From Cristatella mucedo (lineage: Eukaryota > Bryozoa > Phylactolaemata > Cristatellidae): a DNA stretch of 64,000 nucleotides. Positions 50,290 through 62,199 of this stretch are shown here, in pieces. How positions within the stretch are numbered: the stretch's first letter is position 1; the number at the start of each line of letters is the position of its first letter. The position numbers and the translations under genes are program-made. Under the pieces are notes generated by a model that made no database searches, had not been told where the DNA came from, and saw nothing but the letters and a program-made list of their open reading frames with translations. The stretch spans positions 771,001-835,000 of the forward strand of contig WPIO01000014.1 in the NCBI GenBank assembly GCA_009760855.2, read 5' to 3'.

Positions 50290-51950
50290 GGCCGCCGCCG
50301 CCACAGGAGCCGGATGAGCAGCATCTCAGGATTCAGTAGGTTCGGCGATTATGGATTTCATAGCTGCCGCGGGCACTTAAGGCAGTAAATTACACTATCA
50401 CGTACGATTGCATCGTTGCCGATCGCTATTCACTTCCGGTCAGAACCATTGGTTGGAGAGGGGCTGAACACGACGAGTGCCAACATGCGTCGTACAGCAC
50501 AGTTTGCAATGGGAATGGCGTACCACTAAAGGACGATAAATCTAAATTTAACCCACCGGTGTGGCGGAGAAATAGAATCTTACAAAGATCGCCATCGGGC
50601 GCCGAGAAATGGCGGACGCTTTTCCAACATCGCAGGAGGCGCAGCGATCTCGCTGAACCACGTGTCAGGTGGATATGGACCTGCTGGCTGTCCAGATAAA
50701 GAGTTACGGTCGTTGGCGGCCGCGCACGCGCCGGCAAGGTGGCCGCACCGCTTTTCCAGTTCGTCTCACGATTGGACGGTAGGTTGACCGATGGCGACTC
50801 GCTGTACGACCCCAATGCTGAACAGGGTTGCATTTTCGAAATGCGCCACCCCATTGGTTAAGAGACTTGCCAAAAGAGCTTCCGGGCTTACAGCGGCTTC
50901 TATGGCGCGCGTCGTACAAAACGCGCGCCATTGGCAGTTCACAGTTTCACTGCGTTTCTCCTCTTGGAGCGACCACTTTTTGTTTAAGATAAGCCCGTCG
51001 AAAAAAGTCTGCTTGAGCGACTTTCCTTCGGCGGGCAAGATCAGGTTAGGAGGCAATCATTTGTAGAGACACTAAAGAGCTGTCTATTAATTGGCCGATC
51101 TGTGGAGGCCTGCTTGGCAGTGCGCCATTAGCCAGTATGTCTATGACGTCCAAAAAAAGCACGTTACTTTTGAAACGAAGAACAAAGATGCTCACGGATG
51201 GCTTGCGCCCAAGGCGCGGCGCTTCAACTTTCCTAGCATCGAGTGTCACGCCTTTTTGCGAGATAGATAGGTCGTGAAGTCCGTCGGGGCTGCTCGCGCC
51301 TCGGTGCGCCTATTCAGAATCGGTCCACTGCAGAAGCTACCATTTGTTTTAGAATGGCAGTCTCATTTCTCTGGGGTGAGATTAAATGGGCATGCCGTGC
51401 GGCGCACCTTCAGCGCAAGCTTTAGGATCTGTACTCGGCGAGTCGAAAGCCTTGAAGACGTGGAGCTAAGAAGATATTCTGCGAGGCGTGTCCCTTTCGC
51501 GGTGTGTTTCCGAGTGAAGCTTATGCGGGTGGCTGAAGCAAGGGCCCTGGGGCGAGGCTTTTTGCATGGAGCTCAGCCCTAAGCATAAGCGCGAGCGCAA
51601 GCATCTCACTTTAGAATAGGCTGGAAAGGATGTCGCTAGCCACTCTAAAAATCTATTACTTTAACTGTCACTGTTGTAAGTGAGCGCTTTAGTCGTCAAG
51701 TTTACCGTGTAAAATATTACGAGAGCAAAGAAGACTCCATGCCGCGGTGAGTTCGCCGTAAGCCTTTTCCCTAATTCGCCAAAGTAAAGACGAAAGCCCC
51801 CCACGCCCCCACTCTCCTGAGAGCACGAAGCTGCGTGCAGAATTCTAGCCGCTGGGCTAGTCCCCTCCAGACGCGCTTAACGATGACGAGCGTCCTTATA
51901 ACTCTCAAAATAAGAAAGCCCCCTTAAAATTTGTATATATATTTTTCTTC
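50290..51950. other. Unassigned DNA with coding-like plus-strand stretch
   Basis: From about 50390 to 51600 the plus strand keeps one frame with relatively few stops. It could be a decayed protein-coding element, perhaps part of the retrotransposon that follows, but I recognise no domain. Confidence 0.3.
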
Positions 51951-51979
51951 AAGTCCTCCTTCTAAGCGAGGACTGATTG

Positions 51980-54735
51980 TCGTTTGCCCGATGTCTGGTC
52001 AAGGATCACGAGCGAAGGCACCGCCGGAAGCACTCGTTCTGAGCCTCAGCCGCCTCAACCGGACGGCCCTGCATCCGGCGGTCAGCGGCCATGGGACGCG
52101 AGGTGGGCCTCGCGTCTGCAACGCCTCTACGCGCGTCCAACCGCACCAAGGCCGTCCGCGAGATCCTGCTGCCAGCGCCGACGCACTTCACCGGTGACCT
52201 ACAGCCTGCCACTCCTACTGGGAGACCGAGTCGCAGGCCGGACCTGTTGACAATGACCGCCTTCAGACTCTACTCTCCCGGACCATCCCTTCTCACACGG
52301 CTCAGCAAACAAAACTGATATCCGCTATCGCATGAGGACATCGCCGCCCGCCTTCGCAGAGTCCGCTACACGCCTCCGGGAGCTGGCCGTCTGGAATATG
52401 GCCACTTGCGCCACGTCGACCGGGTGCACGCTCATTGCGTGCAATCTGAACGGCTGCCTCCACTTCGGATGACGTCCCTTACTCGTGGAAGACGGGTTTT
52501 ACGATCCTTATCCACAAGAAGGGCCACCCAAGCGCACCCGGTAACTCCCGTCTCATCACGCTCTTGCCCACTCTTTACAAGCTGCTCTCGGGCAGCCTGG
52601 CTGCGAGGCTGTGCAAGTTCGCTGGTGGGCGCGGGTTGCTGTCACCGCAGCCAAAAGGCTTTGTTCCGGGTGTGGAGAGCTGCCTAGAGCAGTCCTTTCT
52701 TGTGGAGAGCGCCTTTGACGAGGCCACAGATCAACAGGGCGCTGGCGTTGTGTACTCGGCGTTCCTCGACCTACAGAATGCCTTCGGCAGCATTCCTCAT
52801 GACTCCCTTCTCAGTGTGCTTCGGCGTGACGGAGTGGAGATCTTCTGCAGGTTTTTTGAGCACCTCTATGCCGGCTCGCTCCTGGAGCTTCGGGTGAGCG
52901 ACGAGACGCTGGTGGCGTTTCCTACGACTGCCGGCGTCCGGCGGGCGACCCTCTACCACCGATCCTGTTTGATCTGGCGATGGAACCGGTTGTCAGACTC
53001 GCTACCAGCATGCACGAATCCTGCTTCCAGCTTGACGGAACCTCCCTGTCGGTCTGTGCCTTGGCAGACGACCTCGCCCTGTTCTGAGGCACGTCTTCTG
53101 GTCTTTAGGCCCTCGAATCTGCAGTTGAACAGGCTGCGTCGACGCTGGGCATGCACTTTCGGCCGGAGAAGTGCAGTGTCGTCAACCGACAGATTGCGAA
53201 GGCCGTGCCCGCCTCGATCAGCCTACATGACAGCCGGATCCCCGAATTGCCGGAGACCAAGTCAGTTGTCTACCTTGGAGCCCCGCAGGGTTTCGGGCAG
53301 CCTTGGGCTGAAATAGGGCAGGCCTGCTGTTCCCTTGCAATTGAAATTAGCCTGCTTCAGGCTAGCCTTCTCACCCCTTAGGAAAAGCCTGACGCCTTGT
53401 GGATTTTCCTCCTGCAATGGCTCGACTACCTTTGCTGGGCGCGGCTTGTGCCTGTGGCTGCTCCGCAGCCAGCCAGCGAAAGGTTCTGATGGAGCTACAT
53501 CGCTCCGCGTACGGTCTGCCGAACTTTGCATTGGCACATTTCTGTTTTGAACCTCGCTCTGCAGGCGGGCTTGGCTTGATCCGCTTCGGGACGAACGCCT
53601 CCATCCTATGTGCTGCCCAAGCCTTTCAATTTGCTGTGCTTGCCCCACGCTTGCCTCCGTCAAGTCTCCCATCATAGACTCGACCTGGCAGTAGCCAACC
53701 TGGATGGCACGCCATCGTCTGATGAGGAGTGTTCGCGATACCTGAGCCCAGCAGCCTTCGGCCCTGGCAACAGGGCTGACCAGATTTCGCTGTGGTCGGA
53801 TGCATGTAAGTGCCTCAAGCGGCTCTCCTGTGGCCCCTCGCTGACCGGCCCTGAAGTGCTGGCTGTGTCCACCGACCCTGACGGCATCGAGCACTGGGTC
53901 GTGCCACGAGTGATCATCACGAAGCTGCGAGAGTTCGCCAGGCTCGTGGAAGGCCGTGCTTGGGCGGCCCAGCCTGCTCAGGGCAGGGTCAGCCGCTGCC
54001 TGGCCACGGAAAGATTCTTTAACCACAGTCGCTTCTTGACCATGGGTCTTGGCCTGTCGTTCCGAGCTTGGCGATTCGTGCACCGAGCGCGCCTGGACGT
54101 GCTACCAGTGGCTGCTGCCAGACGTCGGGCATACGCTGGAACGGTTACCAGCTACCGTCTATGCTGCACGGAGGCAGAGACCGCTTGCCACGTGCTGAGC
54201 CACTGCCGGCCGATGCTGCATGCATTCATGGCCCGACATAACCGGGTTCTGGGTCGCCTAATCGGAGCTCTTCCGGCCACCGAGCTCAACTACATGTCGG
54301 CAGGCCGCGCTCTCCGGCTTGCCGGTGGTCTGGCTCTCAAGCCAGACCTAGTAATCGACAAAGGCACTGATTTAGTTATTTCGGTTGTGGCGGCATCGTT
54401 CGACAGCAGCGAGGATGCTCTGATAATGGCGGCCCGTAATAAGACCGATAAATGTGCAGCCATTGCCCCCGGTCTTTCCTGACCGGCTGGCTACCGGTCG
54501 GCAGTGGTGAAGCACTACGCGGTTGGGACTCCCGGCAGCCGGTGGCCCAACAATTAAGCTTGCCTGACCGACCTCGGCATCCCACGTTCGGAGAGAACGG
54601 CTTTAAGGCGGCCCTGCGTCTCCGACGCCATTACCGGTTCGGAAGCCGTGCGGTCCCTGTTCCTGAACCGGGAGGCCCGGGTAGCACGCTCGACCCCTGC
54701 AGAAAAGGGCACCGCCGAATAATGTATATATGTTA
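51980..54735 (+). mobile_element. Degenerate RLE-type non-LTR retrotransposon (R2/NeSL-like)
   Basis: In order: an RLQRLY and NRTKAVREIL motif in two frames (52091-52200); RT with TLLPTLYKLLSG and FLDLQNAFGSIPHDSLLSVL (52564-52860); the catalytic LADDLALF in a shifted frame (about 53060-53090); a thumb-like region; a terminal Cys-His motif CCTEAETACHVLSHC (54160-54206) followed by ARHNRVLG; and a restriction-like endonuclease tail KPDLVIDKGTDLV (54334-54380). RT followed by a terminal Cys-His motif and PD...D endonuclease is the architecture of the R2/NeSL/Hero group, distinct from the APE LINEs nearby. At least three frameshifts and stops make it inactive. It is not flanked by rDNA. Confidence 0.8.
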
Positions 54736-54751
54736 GTTAAAAATCTTTTCT

Positions 54752-54854
<103 letters not shown>

Positions 54855-55009
54855 CTTCCTTTTGAGACCGGTACCAAATGAGCAATCGAAATGCGAAACC
54901 CTGTAAAAGAATTTCGCATCTCATATAGAAAAGTCGTCATATTCTTCTGAAGAAATACTTTGAATCGTCGCACCGAAGTTTCGGTGCTCAAAATGCCTCC
55001 GAAGTTTTG

Positions 55010-55128
55010 TTTATTGAGTGTGCTACCACTAACTATTCGATGGTGATTCCTTTGTAGTAAATGTGAAGCGCCAAGAAAGAGTTCTCTAAGGGCGCTTTAT
55101 CAAGCGTATTATTACTATTATTATTAAT
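55010..55128 (+). mobile_element. LINE 3' end fragment
   Basis: gtaaatgtgaagcgccaaga, agagttctctaagggcgctt and an ATTATT tail match the family terminus. Confidence 0.75.
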
Positions 55129-55504
55129 TCACTCTCAAATTCCGACCGCCTCTTGGTGGAATTCGGGTTTAGATTGGAGGCTTCCTGGGAGATTAGAGAC
55201 TCGGCAGATATTGCTCATGAAGCTCTGTTGCCTCTGCTGCTTCTCGCTGGAGCAACCAAGAAGGAAATAACTGAGTGTTAACATTCCTAAGCGACATCCT
55301 GCGTCTTTTGCTCGATAGTAATCGCCGTTTACTAGGCCGCTCGTCGGATTTTAAAAGATAAATTTGTAATGGTTCCTAAACCGGAAGCTCCAGCCTTCCT
55401 TTCGGAACTGCTCGCCCACCCGGCCAGGCATCGTACAGCCCGGCTATTCTGACTCAGACGGTTAGGCTGTGCCTCGCACGAAGCTCGAGGCCTTAGGAGA
55501 CCGT

Positions 55505-55852
55505 GCCTTTTGTTCGTAGGCTCACAAAGCCTGGAACTCACTCCCAACTGACGTCACCGCGTCCCCTGACACGAAGACAGTTAAAAAGAAGCTTAAAGCA
55601 CACTTTTTTGTTACAGCATTTGGTGGGTCTTTGGGATTTGTCCTTTGTGGAATATGCGCGCTGACACTGTGCCTTCTGCTACTAGCATATACACATGCTG
55701 GCCCGGTGCATGTCGCATCTAGCAATGCTATGCTTGATGGCATTGCGAACTTTTGCCACTTAGTCGCGGTTTCTTTACAGCATCTGTAAAATTCCTTGAA
55801 AGAGATTCAGTTCTCTGTGGGTGCTATACAAATATATTACTATTATTAACAT
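55505..55852 (+). mobile_element. LINE C-terminal remnant and 3' UTR
   Basis: It reads WNSLPTDVTASPDTKTVKKK-like codons (55525-55590), then the 3' UTR and terminus gttctctgtgggtgctatac with an ATT-rich tail. Confidence 0.8.
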
Positions 55853-56237
55853 GATCGACGTCTTGGCGGCTCCAGCCCGAAAAGACCTGCACTGAAAAGA
55901 GCACCGCAGATATCGCAGATACATGCATGCTATAAATAATAAACACATAAATAATACATAATATTAATAATAATGCAAAATACGTAATAATAAATAGTAG
56001 CTTACATAAACACATGTCTAGAATTCTCGCCGGCCTGGTGGCCCGCTGGTGGCAGACAAAGCGCGTAGAAGCTGCTCGCTCGAGCCGTGGCTCTGCGCCG
56101 CGGCATGCTGCTACATCGCTAGCTCATCCTCCCTAATCAGAGCTCGCAGCTTCTTTTGCAAAAATGTATGGTCTCTCCTTGGCTCCGCAGACTGCGATTC
56201 TGCGAAGCCAAGGCGCAGCCGCCGGTTGCTCATGCAA

Positions 56238-56282
56238 GCGGAGCAGGAGCAGGAGCAGCTGATGCTCCTGCTCCTGCTCCGC
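56238..56282. repeat. Perfect 20-bp inverted repeat (hairpin)
   Basis: Arms 56238-56257 and 56263-56282 are exactly complementary, built from GAGCAG/CTGCTC triplets around the loop gctga. An expanded triplet array and its inverted copy lie back to back. Confidence 0.95.
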
Positions 56283-56711
56283 CGCTCCATGGAAAGCTGA
56301 CTGCTCTCTGATCTCCACTTGGCGACAGTCTGAAGACAGTACTGCAGGACAGTCTGAAGGACAGGGCACCGCCGATGCTCCGCCGCTTGGACTCTGTAAA
56401 TGCTCCTTACGGAGAGACGAGCGCCGCAGCATGCGCGAAAAACCCGAAGAAGAAGATGCCCGTGGAGAGCTCACTGCAAGGCAGGCTGACGTGGCAACGA
56501 CGACAATTTTGTAGCCTCCCTTTGAAGAAAACGAGTGAAACTCAGAAGACGCACCAATCAGAAGAGCGCCCGATTCCCTCTAAAAGAGATTTAGTTCCGA
56601 AAGTTCTCCGGTACTCCGAAGCTCCGCGCGCACGGCCAGCCAATCGCGGAAGCCTCTCTAGATCCGCCAATCACGGAAGCCTTTCTAGATCTGAGCGTAT
56701 GGGTCTTAACC

Positions 56712-56850
56712 TAAGGGTGCGGTGCTCGCTCTTCTCGACCCGGCTCGTGGGTTCGAGTCTTGCAGCAGACGATTCTGCACTGCCTACTGCAAGCCGCTGT
56801 GCGAGCCGCCGTGGCTCGCACAGAAAGCTATATAAAGAAAGGTGTCACAT
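56712..56850 (+). mobile_element. SINE-2-like copy, diverged
   Basis: ggtgctcgctcttctcgacc, a B box ggctcgtgggttcgagtcttg and a body ending aaagctatataaagaaag resemble SINE-2. A second hairpin (gcgagccgccgtggctcgc) lies in its body. Confidence 0.55.
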
Positions 56851-57060
56851 CGGCTGGATTTATGTTTCCAGTCTAAAATACGTAAACCTCGATGAGGCGA
56901 GATTCAAGGTGCACGCTGAAGGCATGTCGCTCGGCTAGCGCCTTCAGACGTGTCGGAAAGAGTTATCTCCGCAAAACCTCCAAAATATGGCGATGAAATT
57001 AAGAAAATAAAAAAATATTTTAACCCCAAAAAGCCCTATTTAGAAACTTACCCTGCATTC

Positions 57061-58165
57061 GTACGCTGATTCGACGCCCTAGCCTGGCAGGCTGTAAGCC
57101 TCATTAGTGCGATTCATAAATTGGAAAGGTTAACGCTCTCTAATGGCTATGCCAGCATATGTTCTGTTGAATTTGTACGAAATCTAGGCTTCATGTTCCA
57201 AAGTGACCTTTCATTAGAAGACCACATCAGCTCCACAATCAAGTCTGCCTACTTTCAGCTACCTAACATTGTTAAAATTTGGGCTGGGTTAGACAGAGAT
57301 ATCACATCTAATATGGTCCATGCATTTGTGACATTTCGTCTTGATTCTGTAGCTCACAGCTCGCTGGTCTACCGGCCTGTGCACTCCGGCACTTACGGCT
57401 GGTGCAAAACTCTGCATTTAGGCTTGTCTGTTGCAAATATCGCAGTTGCCACATCTCGCCGAAATGCACTGGCACCCAGACAAGCAATGCATTGAATTTA
57501 AGGTTTTGTCACTCACCTTTAGGCCCCTTCATCCTTTGGCTCCAGCCTACCTATCAGATTTACTCCCCCACCTGGCTAAGCTTCGTACCACCAGCTTTTC
57601 AGAATCTATTTGTTTACCTATACCTCATACAAACCTCAAATCTTTTAAAGATCCTTTTGAAGCCTTTAGTTCTATGCTCCCAAAGCCTGGAACTCTGTTC
57701 CGACTAGCGTCACGACATCCTCTGAGTTGAACACATTTAAAAAGAAACTAAAAAGGCATCTGCCGAGCTGGTTTGGTCCAGTGGTTAAGGTGCTCGCCCC
57801 GACCAAAGTCTGGCTGAGGTCATGGGCTCGAGCTCCGAGGCATACACGAAGCGTCTGAATAAAGATTAAGCTCTCTTGGGGTGCTATAGAAATCATTATT
57901 ATTTATGGATCTATTTACTACAACATTCAGGTGGTCCATGCGATTCGTCCTTTGTGTGCTTATGCGTGCTGACACTGTGCATGCTGCTACTAACCATACT
58001 TGCATGCTGACTCTGTGCACGTCACCCTAAACCACGTTATTCTTATTGTTTATTCAGCATACTACCGCTAACCATTCGACCGTCTTTCCTTTGCAGCAAA
58101 TTTAAAGTGCCCAGAAAGAGACTGAGTTATCTGAGAGCGCTATATCAAATGCATTTTTTTACCCT
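57061..58165 (+). mobile_element. LINE 3' part, split by SINE-1
   Basis: It reads EFVRNLGFMFQSDLSLEDHI, then HPLAPAYLSDLLPHLAKL and LTSFKK-like codons in alternating frames. After the SINE-1 at 57761 it continues with the 3' UTR (tttgtgtgcttatgcgtgct) and the terminus near 58150. Confidence 0.85.
57761..57905 (+). mobile_element. SINE-1, full length, nested in a LINE 3' UTR
   Basis: A box tggtccagtggttaaggtg, B-box region ggtcatgggctcgagctccg, and a 3' end gaataaagattaagctctct with ATTATT tail. It sits just after the LINE coding end. Confidence 0.88.
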
Positions 58166-58265
58166 CTCTCTCTCTCTCTCACTCTCTCTACTCTCTCTGG
58201 CCTTTTCGCATACGCCGGATAGGAAGCGTATCAATTGGTCGTTCATAGAAGAGATGAACCGGCCG

Positions 58266-58413
58266 CGCCTGTTTGGACCAGAGGGCAAGGTGCTAGTCAA
58301 GACCAAGGTCAAGGTGAATGCATTCCCTGGCCGTGGTCGTGGGCTCGAGCCCCGCGGCATATGTGAAGTGCCAGAATAGAGATTCAGTTCTGTTAGGGCA
58401 CTTTACAAATGAA
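58266..58413 (+). mobile_element. SINE-1, diverged copy
   Basis: The B box (ggtcgtgggctcgagcccc) and 3' end (gaatagagattcagttctgt, gggcactttacaaatgaata) are clear. The head carries an internal partial duplication of caaggt-rich sequence. Confidence 0.75.
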
Positions 58414-58477
58414 TACTTACGTTTATTCACAACGTCATTGGAGTGCATTGGATACAGCGACAAATCAAAGCTGACCC

Positions 58478-58680
58478 GCCCACTAACCACATTTGCATGC
58501 TGACCCTGTGCATGTCACCCCTAACCATATTATTCATTTCGTTTGTTTTTCAAGCATGATTTTACTTACCATTCAATTGCATTTCACTTTACAGCAAATG
58601 TAAAGCGCCTAGAGAGAGATTAAGTTCTCTGAGGGCGCTTTATCAAGTGAATTATTATTATTATTATTATTTTTATTTCG
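58478..58680 (+). mobile_element. LINE 3' end, truncated
   Basis: Nearly the same 200 nt as the intron 16 copy at 36092, ending gttctctgagggcgctttat and an ATT tail. Confidence 0.85.
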
Positions 58681-58699
58681 GCGAGGAGCAGACGTGCAC

Positions 58700-59260
58700 T
58701 TAGCCACTCCACCGCAATTTGCAGACAGCCATTCATTCGATGACCTCAAGCCGTCGCCACGACAACCGCCGCAGCGGCATCGCTGCCTGCCCGATTGCCC
58801 TGGCAGTCTACCTTTGCCCTCAGCCGTTCATCCCACTTTGGACACGCGACGAACAGCGTTTTCACCAGCCACGCCCGTCCGCCGCTGCCGCACTATCGTG
58901 CGGCGAGTATTTGCTTTCGTCTCGTCCTGCCGCGGTGGCTGAGCCCCCAGACCAGAAAGACCCCGTCGCTCGCCCGACCTCCGACTCGGCGTGCAATCGC
59001 TGGGCGCACGATAGCGGTCTCGCCCCGCGGTGACGCCGGCGGGGGCGTCCTGCGAAGGGGCGGGGCGACTCCTCGTTTGCATAGCTAGGCTTCGGCGCCG
59101 CCGAGCCAATTCAGCAAGCAAATCCTCGCAAATAAAGGCAGCAAGCTGCCGCGGCGGCGGCGCATTAAATTGGCCTACGGCGACCGCCGCGGCCGCCGCA
59201 CTGGTCGGCAGGCTGATGCGGAAGACCAAAGCAACGAAAACGACGAAAACAAAACTGTAC
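58700..59260. promoter_or_regulatory. CpG-rich block with GC box
   Basis: This GC-rich stretch holds an Sp1-type GC box (aaggggcggggcga, 59055-59068), then tttgcat. It might be a promoter island. Overlapping open frames (plus 58719-59033; minus 58828-59307) are unrecognised. Confidence 0.3.
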
Positions 59261-59299
59261 TTGCGACACGCGTGGCACGTGCTATGCGCCTTTTTAAAA

Positions 59300-61310
59300 A
59301 AGCTCAAAAATAAGCGGCAATGGCTGAGTACTGTTTGTAGCCCACGGTATCTTCATCCGGACAAAAGACGAGCCACAGCGAAGCCGTTCGAGCATGCCTC
59401 TGACGACACATTACTGATCTACGTTTACACGAGCCGCGAGTTTACACGTTTACCGTTTACACGAGCCGCCAACGACTGTAGTGCTCCTTGAATAATGACA
59501 CCCTCCCCTCGCGCCGGTTGGGCGCTAATGGCCAACGCGTCAAAGTGCTTGGGTTGAGGCCATACTGGCTCAGCTGGCCATATTTTGGCAACTATTTTGG
59601 GAGCTGCCTCTGTCAGCATCTTGCAGGCACGCGTCAACAGTACTGAACGGTTGCACTCCAGACACAATTTTTGGTGGCGAAACCATCAAGACCTGGATGA
59701 AGGCTGAGGCACTCCTGAACATTAGTGTACATTGCAGCCCCCCCCCCCCCCCCAGTTGAGCAACTGCACTAGCTCCAGCAGTAAGCAAAAGCTGTGCGCA
59801 CATGGTCTCCTCGCAAGAAAGGCCTCTTCAAATTACCTCTCACGCACATTTGACTATTCTGCTGGTCATTGCAGACACTCCATTCTCCTCTTCGTTCTGA
59901 TCCACGTGGAGCGACAACAGATGACGATTATATCGACTGCTTATGGGGGGAAACTATTTGTCCACTTAGCCGACATCGAGCATCGCTCTCGCCAATTGAA
60001 AGCCAGCTGCAGCATCTGCCTTCACGCAGGACAGCCGTGGCTAGCCACGCGTAGGAGCGAGGATCAAACATGCGGAAAGCAGCAGCACCGACGAGAACGA
60101 GGCGGCTGCGGGCTCTGGGGGGAAGGGCACCCTGCAGCCAGGCTCGTGTCCACAAAGGACAGCGCATGTAGCCTCACCTTTCGCCAGCTTCACCATCGCT
60201 GCGCCACCGCGGAAAGATCATCTTACTGGTAGAGCTGGCTGAGTGCGCCTCTGGAAGAAGAACCGCTTTTTCAAAATGGGGGCACAATAATTCGACCGCA
60301 GTGCACCTACGGCCGTCAAGTCGTGTGGGGCTGAAGAGGTCCAAAAACGAAATGAGGCAGTGGTCAATAACGAGCAGATCTGCAAGCAGTGCAGGCTACC
60401 TGTCACTCAGTAAGGCATCCCGATGTGAGCACTCTGAACACGTGACATCCCGATGTGAGCACACTGAACACGTGACAGTGTGCTGCTCGCAGAGGAGCTA
60501 GGCGAGCCCACCAAGGAACTGCGAGAAGGCGTGGTGGCAAACTGAGTAGCTGCAGCTATAGCCATCCTTCGTGCTGGACTCACATCGGCGAGGCGGCACG
60601 TGGGAACGGAGGCTCGAATCCGACCAATCATTGCCCACAGTGCATTCGGGAAGTTCGCAAAGCAGCTAGAAAAGCAAGAGAGCTACACGGGATCGCGTAG
60701 AGATCTGCAATGTCTACGAGACCGGTCATGTACACTGCTCGGCGCCCTGTCGTGCGTTCTTCCTTCCGGACCTGGACCACAAAGGTTAGCGAGCCAATAG
60801 GAGCATGAAGGTGTATGAGCTAGGCACTAGGAAATAATTAGTGTGCAGGCGAACCAAGCCCGAAGGCCAGGCATGTCGAGGAGGCATCGCACCCTCACGT
60901 GCCGCCGTAGAAAAGTTGCCGCCGAATATCCGGGACTCTCGGCAGCCAAATTTATTCGAAGAGTTGGAGATCGAACTGCGGACTGAGATTAAGAACGATG
61001 CTCTCGCCCACACCAGATGTGCCCGGTTATGCCTCTGATAGCGGGGAGGGGGGGCCAACTGCTAGTGACGTTGGATGTACGCACGGACGCCCTGTCGACG
61101 GGCCTCATTTCCCTGAGCATATTAAGTGTGCATTCGTAAACGTGAAGATGGGCATTCAGCGAGAATGCTCCGTTAATGCAAATTTGAAGAAGCAATCTTG
61201 GATAGCGTTTTCTTTCCCCTAAGAGTCGAGAAATTAATGGCAATTACATGTTCACCTTCGTAAATGGATTTCGTCAGACTATGCGTGCATAATCTTGCTC
61301 ATAAATTTAC
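59300..61310. other. Unassigned DNA
   Basis: No gene is recognised. A C15 run (59739-59753) and a perfect-looking 30-bp tandem duplication (60416-60475) are the only structures I see. Confidence 0.4.
60416..60475. repeat. 30-bp tandem duplication
   Basis: Two adjacent 30-nt units, starting catcccgatgtgagcac, differ at one position. Confidence 0.95.
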
Positions 61311-61313
61311 GCA

Positions 61314-61362
<49 letters not shown>

Positions 61363-61470
61363 ACAAACGCTTACACGCACACGCAGTCATTTATACGCAC
61401 ATACACGCTCTCTCTCTCACGCACACACATACGCGCACAAACGCAAGCACATGCGTGCACGCACACACGT
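61310..61470. repeat. (CA)n microsatellite and CA-rich flank
   Basis: A CA tract of about 45 bp is followed by degenerate CA/CGCA words. His-Thr open frames here are artefacts. Confidence 0.92.
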
Positions 61471-61798
61471 CCACATAGACAAACAGACTGCTACTGCATC
61501 TCAACGCATTGCCTCACTTGCTGCTGTTGCATTTATTCCGGCACCTGCATGCGACTGCACAGCACCTGCAAGTTTGTGCTCAGCAGATCGTGACTGCCCC
61601 ACATGAGTACCTTGCTGTAAGTGCGTCGATGGCACAGCGTCGACTGCAGCTATTCCGCTCGCAGCTGCGCAGCTTGCTTAGGGAAACGCGCCCGACAGGA
61701 GCGGCGCTCGACTCTCGCTCCAACGTAATGCGCAAAAGTTGACTACGCCGTCGCCAAGAGAGGCTGCCTCATTGTAGTAGCGGTGGATTTAAAGCAGC

Positions 61799-61825
61799 GC
61801 CGCCGCCGCCGCCGCCGCCGCCGCC
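61799..61825. repeat. (CCG)n triplet repeat
   Basis: Nine uninterrupted CCG-type triplets in a GC-rich context. The words acataaaaagg lie 25 nt downstream. Confidence 0.9.
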
Positions 61826-62104
61826 TTTCGACGAGCGGTTCTGCAGCGACATAAAAAGGATGTGAATCATGCCGCCATACTGTTTCCATGCTTTGACTTT
61901 GACTTTGACTTTGCCTTTGTCAAGACTCTATAGTTGAGCGATTTTCGTCAGCCAACTATGGCAGCTAGCGTGGTTTCTCCATCGCATAGCAGGTAAACCA
62001 TTTTGGGCAAGCCACGCGAAACACGAGAGGGCGATTGCAGAGGATCGATTGCCTCGCGTGCGAGGCGAGCCGCACGCATTAAGCAGCCCCCCTTCTTTCA
62101 GACG

Positions 62105-62192
62105 CTCCCCCTTGCTGCTCCTACTGCTCTTGCTGCTCCTGCTGCACCTGCTGCTCTTGCTCCTGCTCCTGCTCCTGCTGCTCCTGCTGTCG
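62105..62192. repeat. CTG/CTC triplet-rich repeat
   Basis: Imperfect CTGCTC/CTCCTG hexamers cover about 85 bp, the same word family as the hairpin at 56238. Confidence 0.85.
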
Positions 62193-62199
62193 GCTATCT

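Noticed and set aside
52000..54735. R2 element in a 28S rRNA gene
   Set aside because: No rRNA-like sequence flanks the element; only an R2/NeSL-type architecture is claimed.
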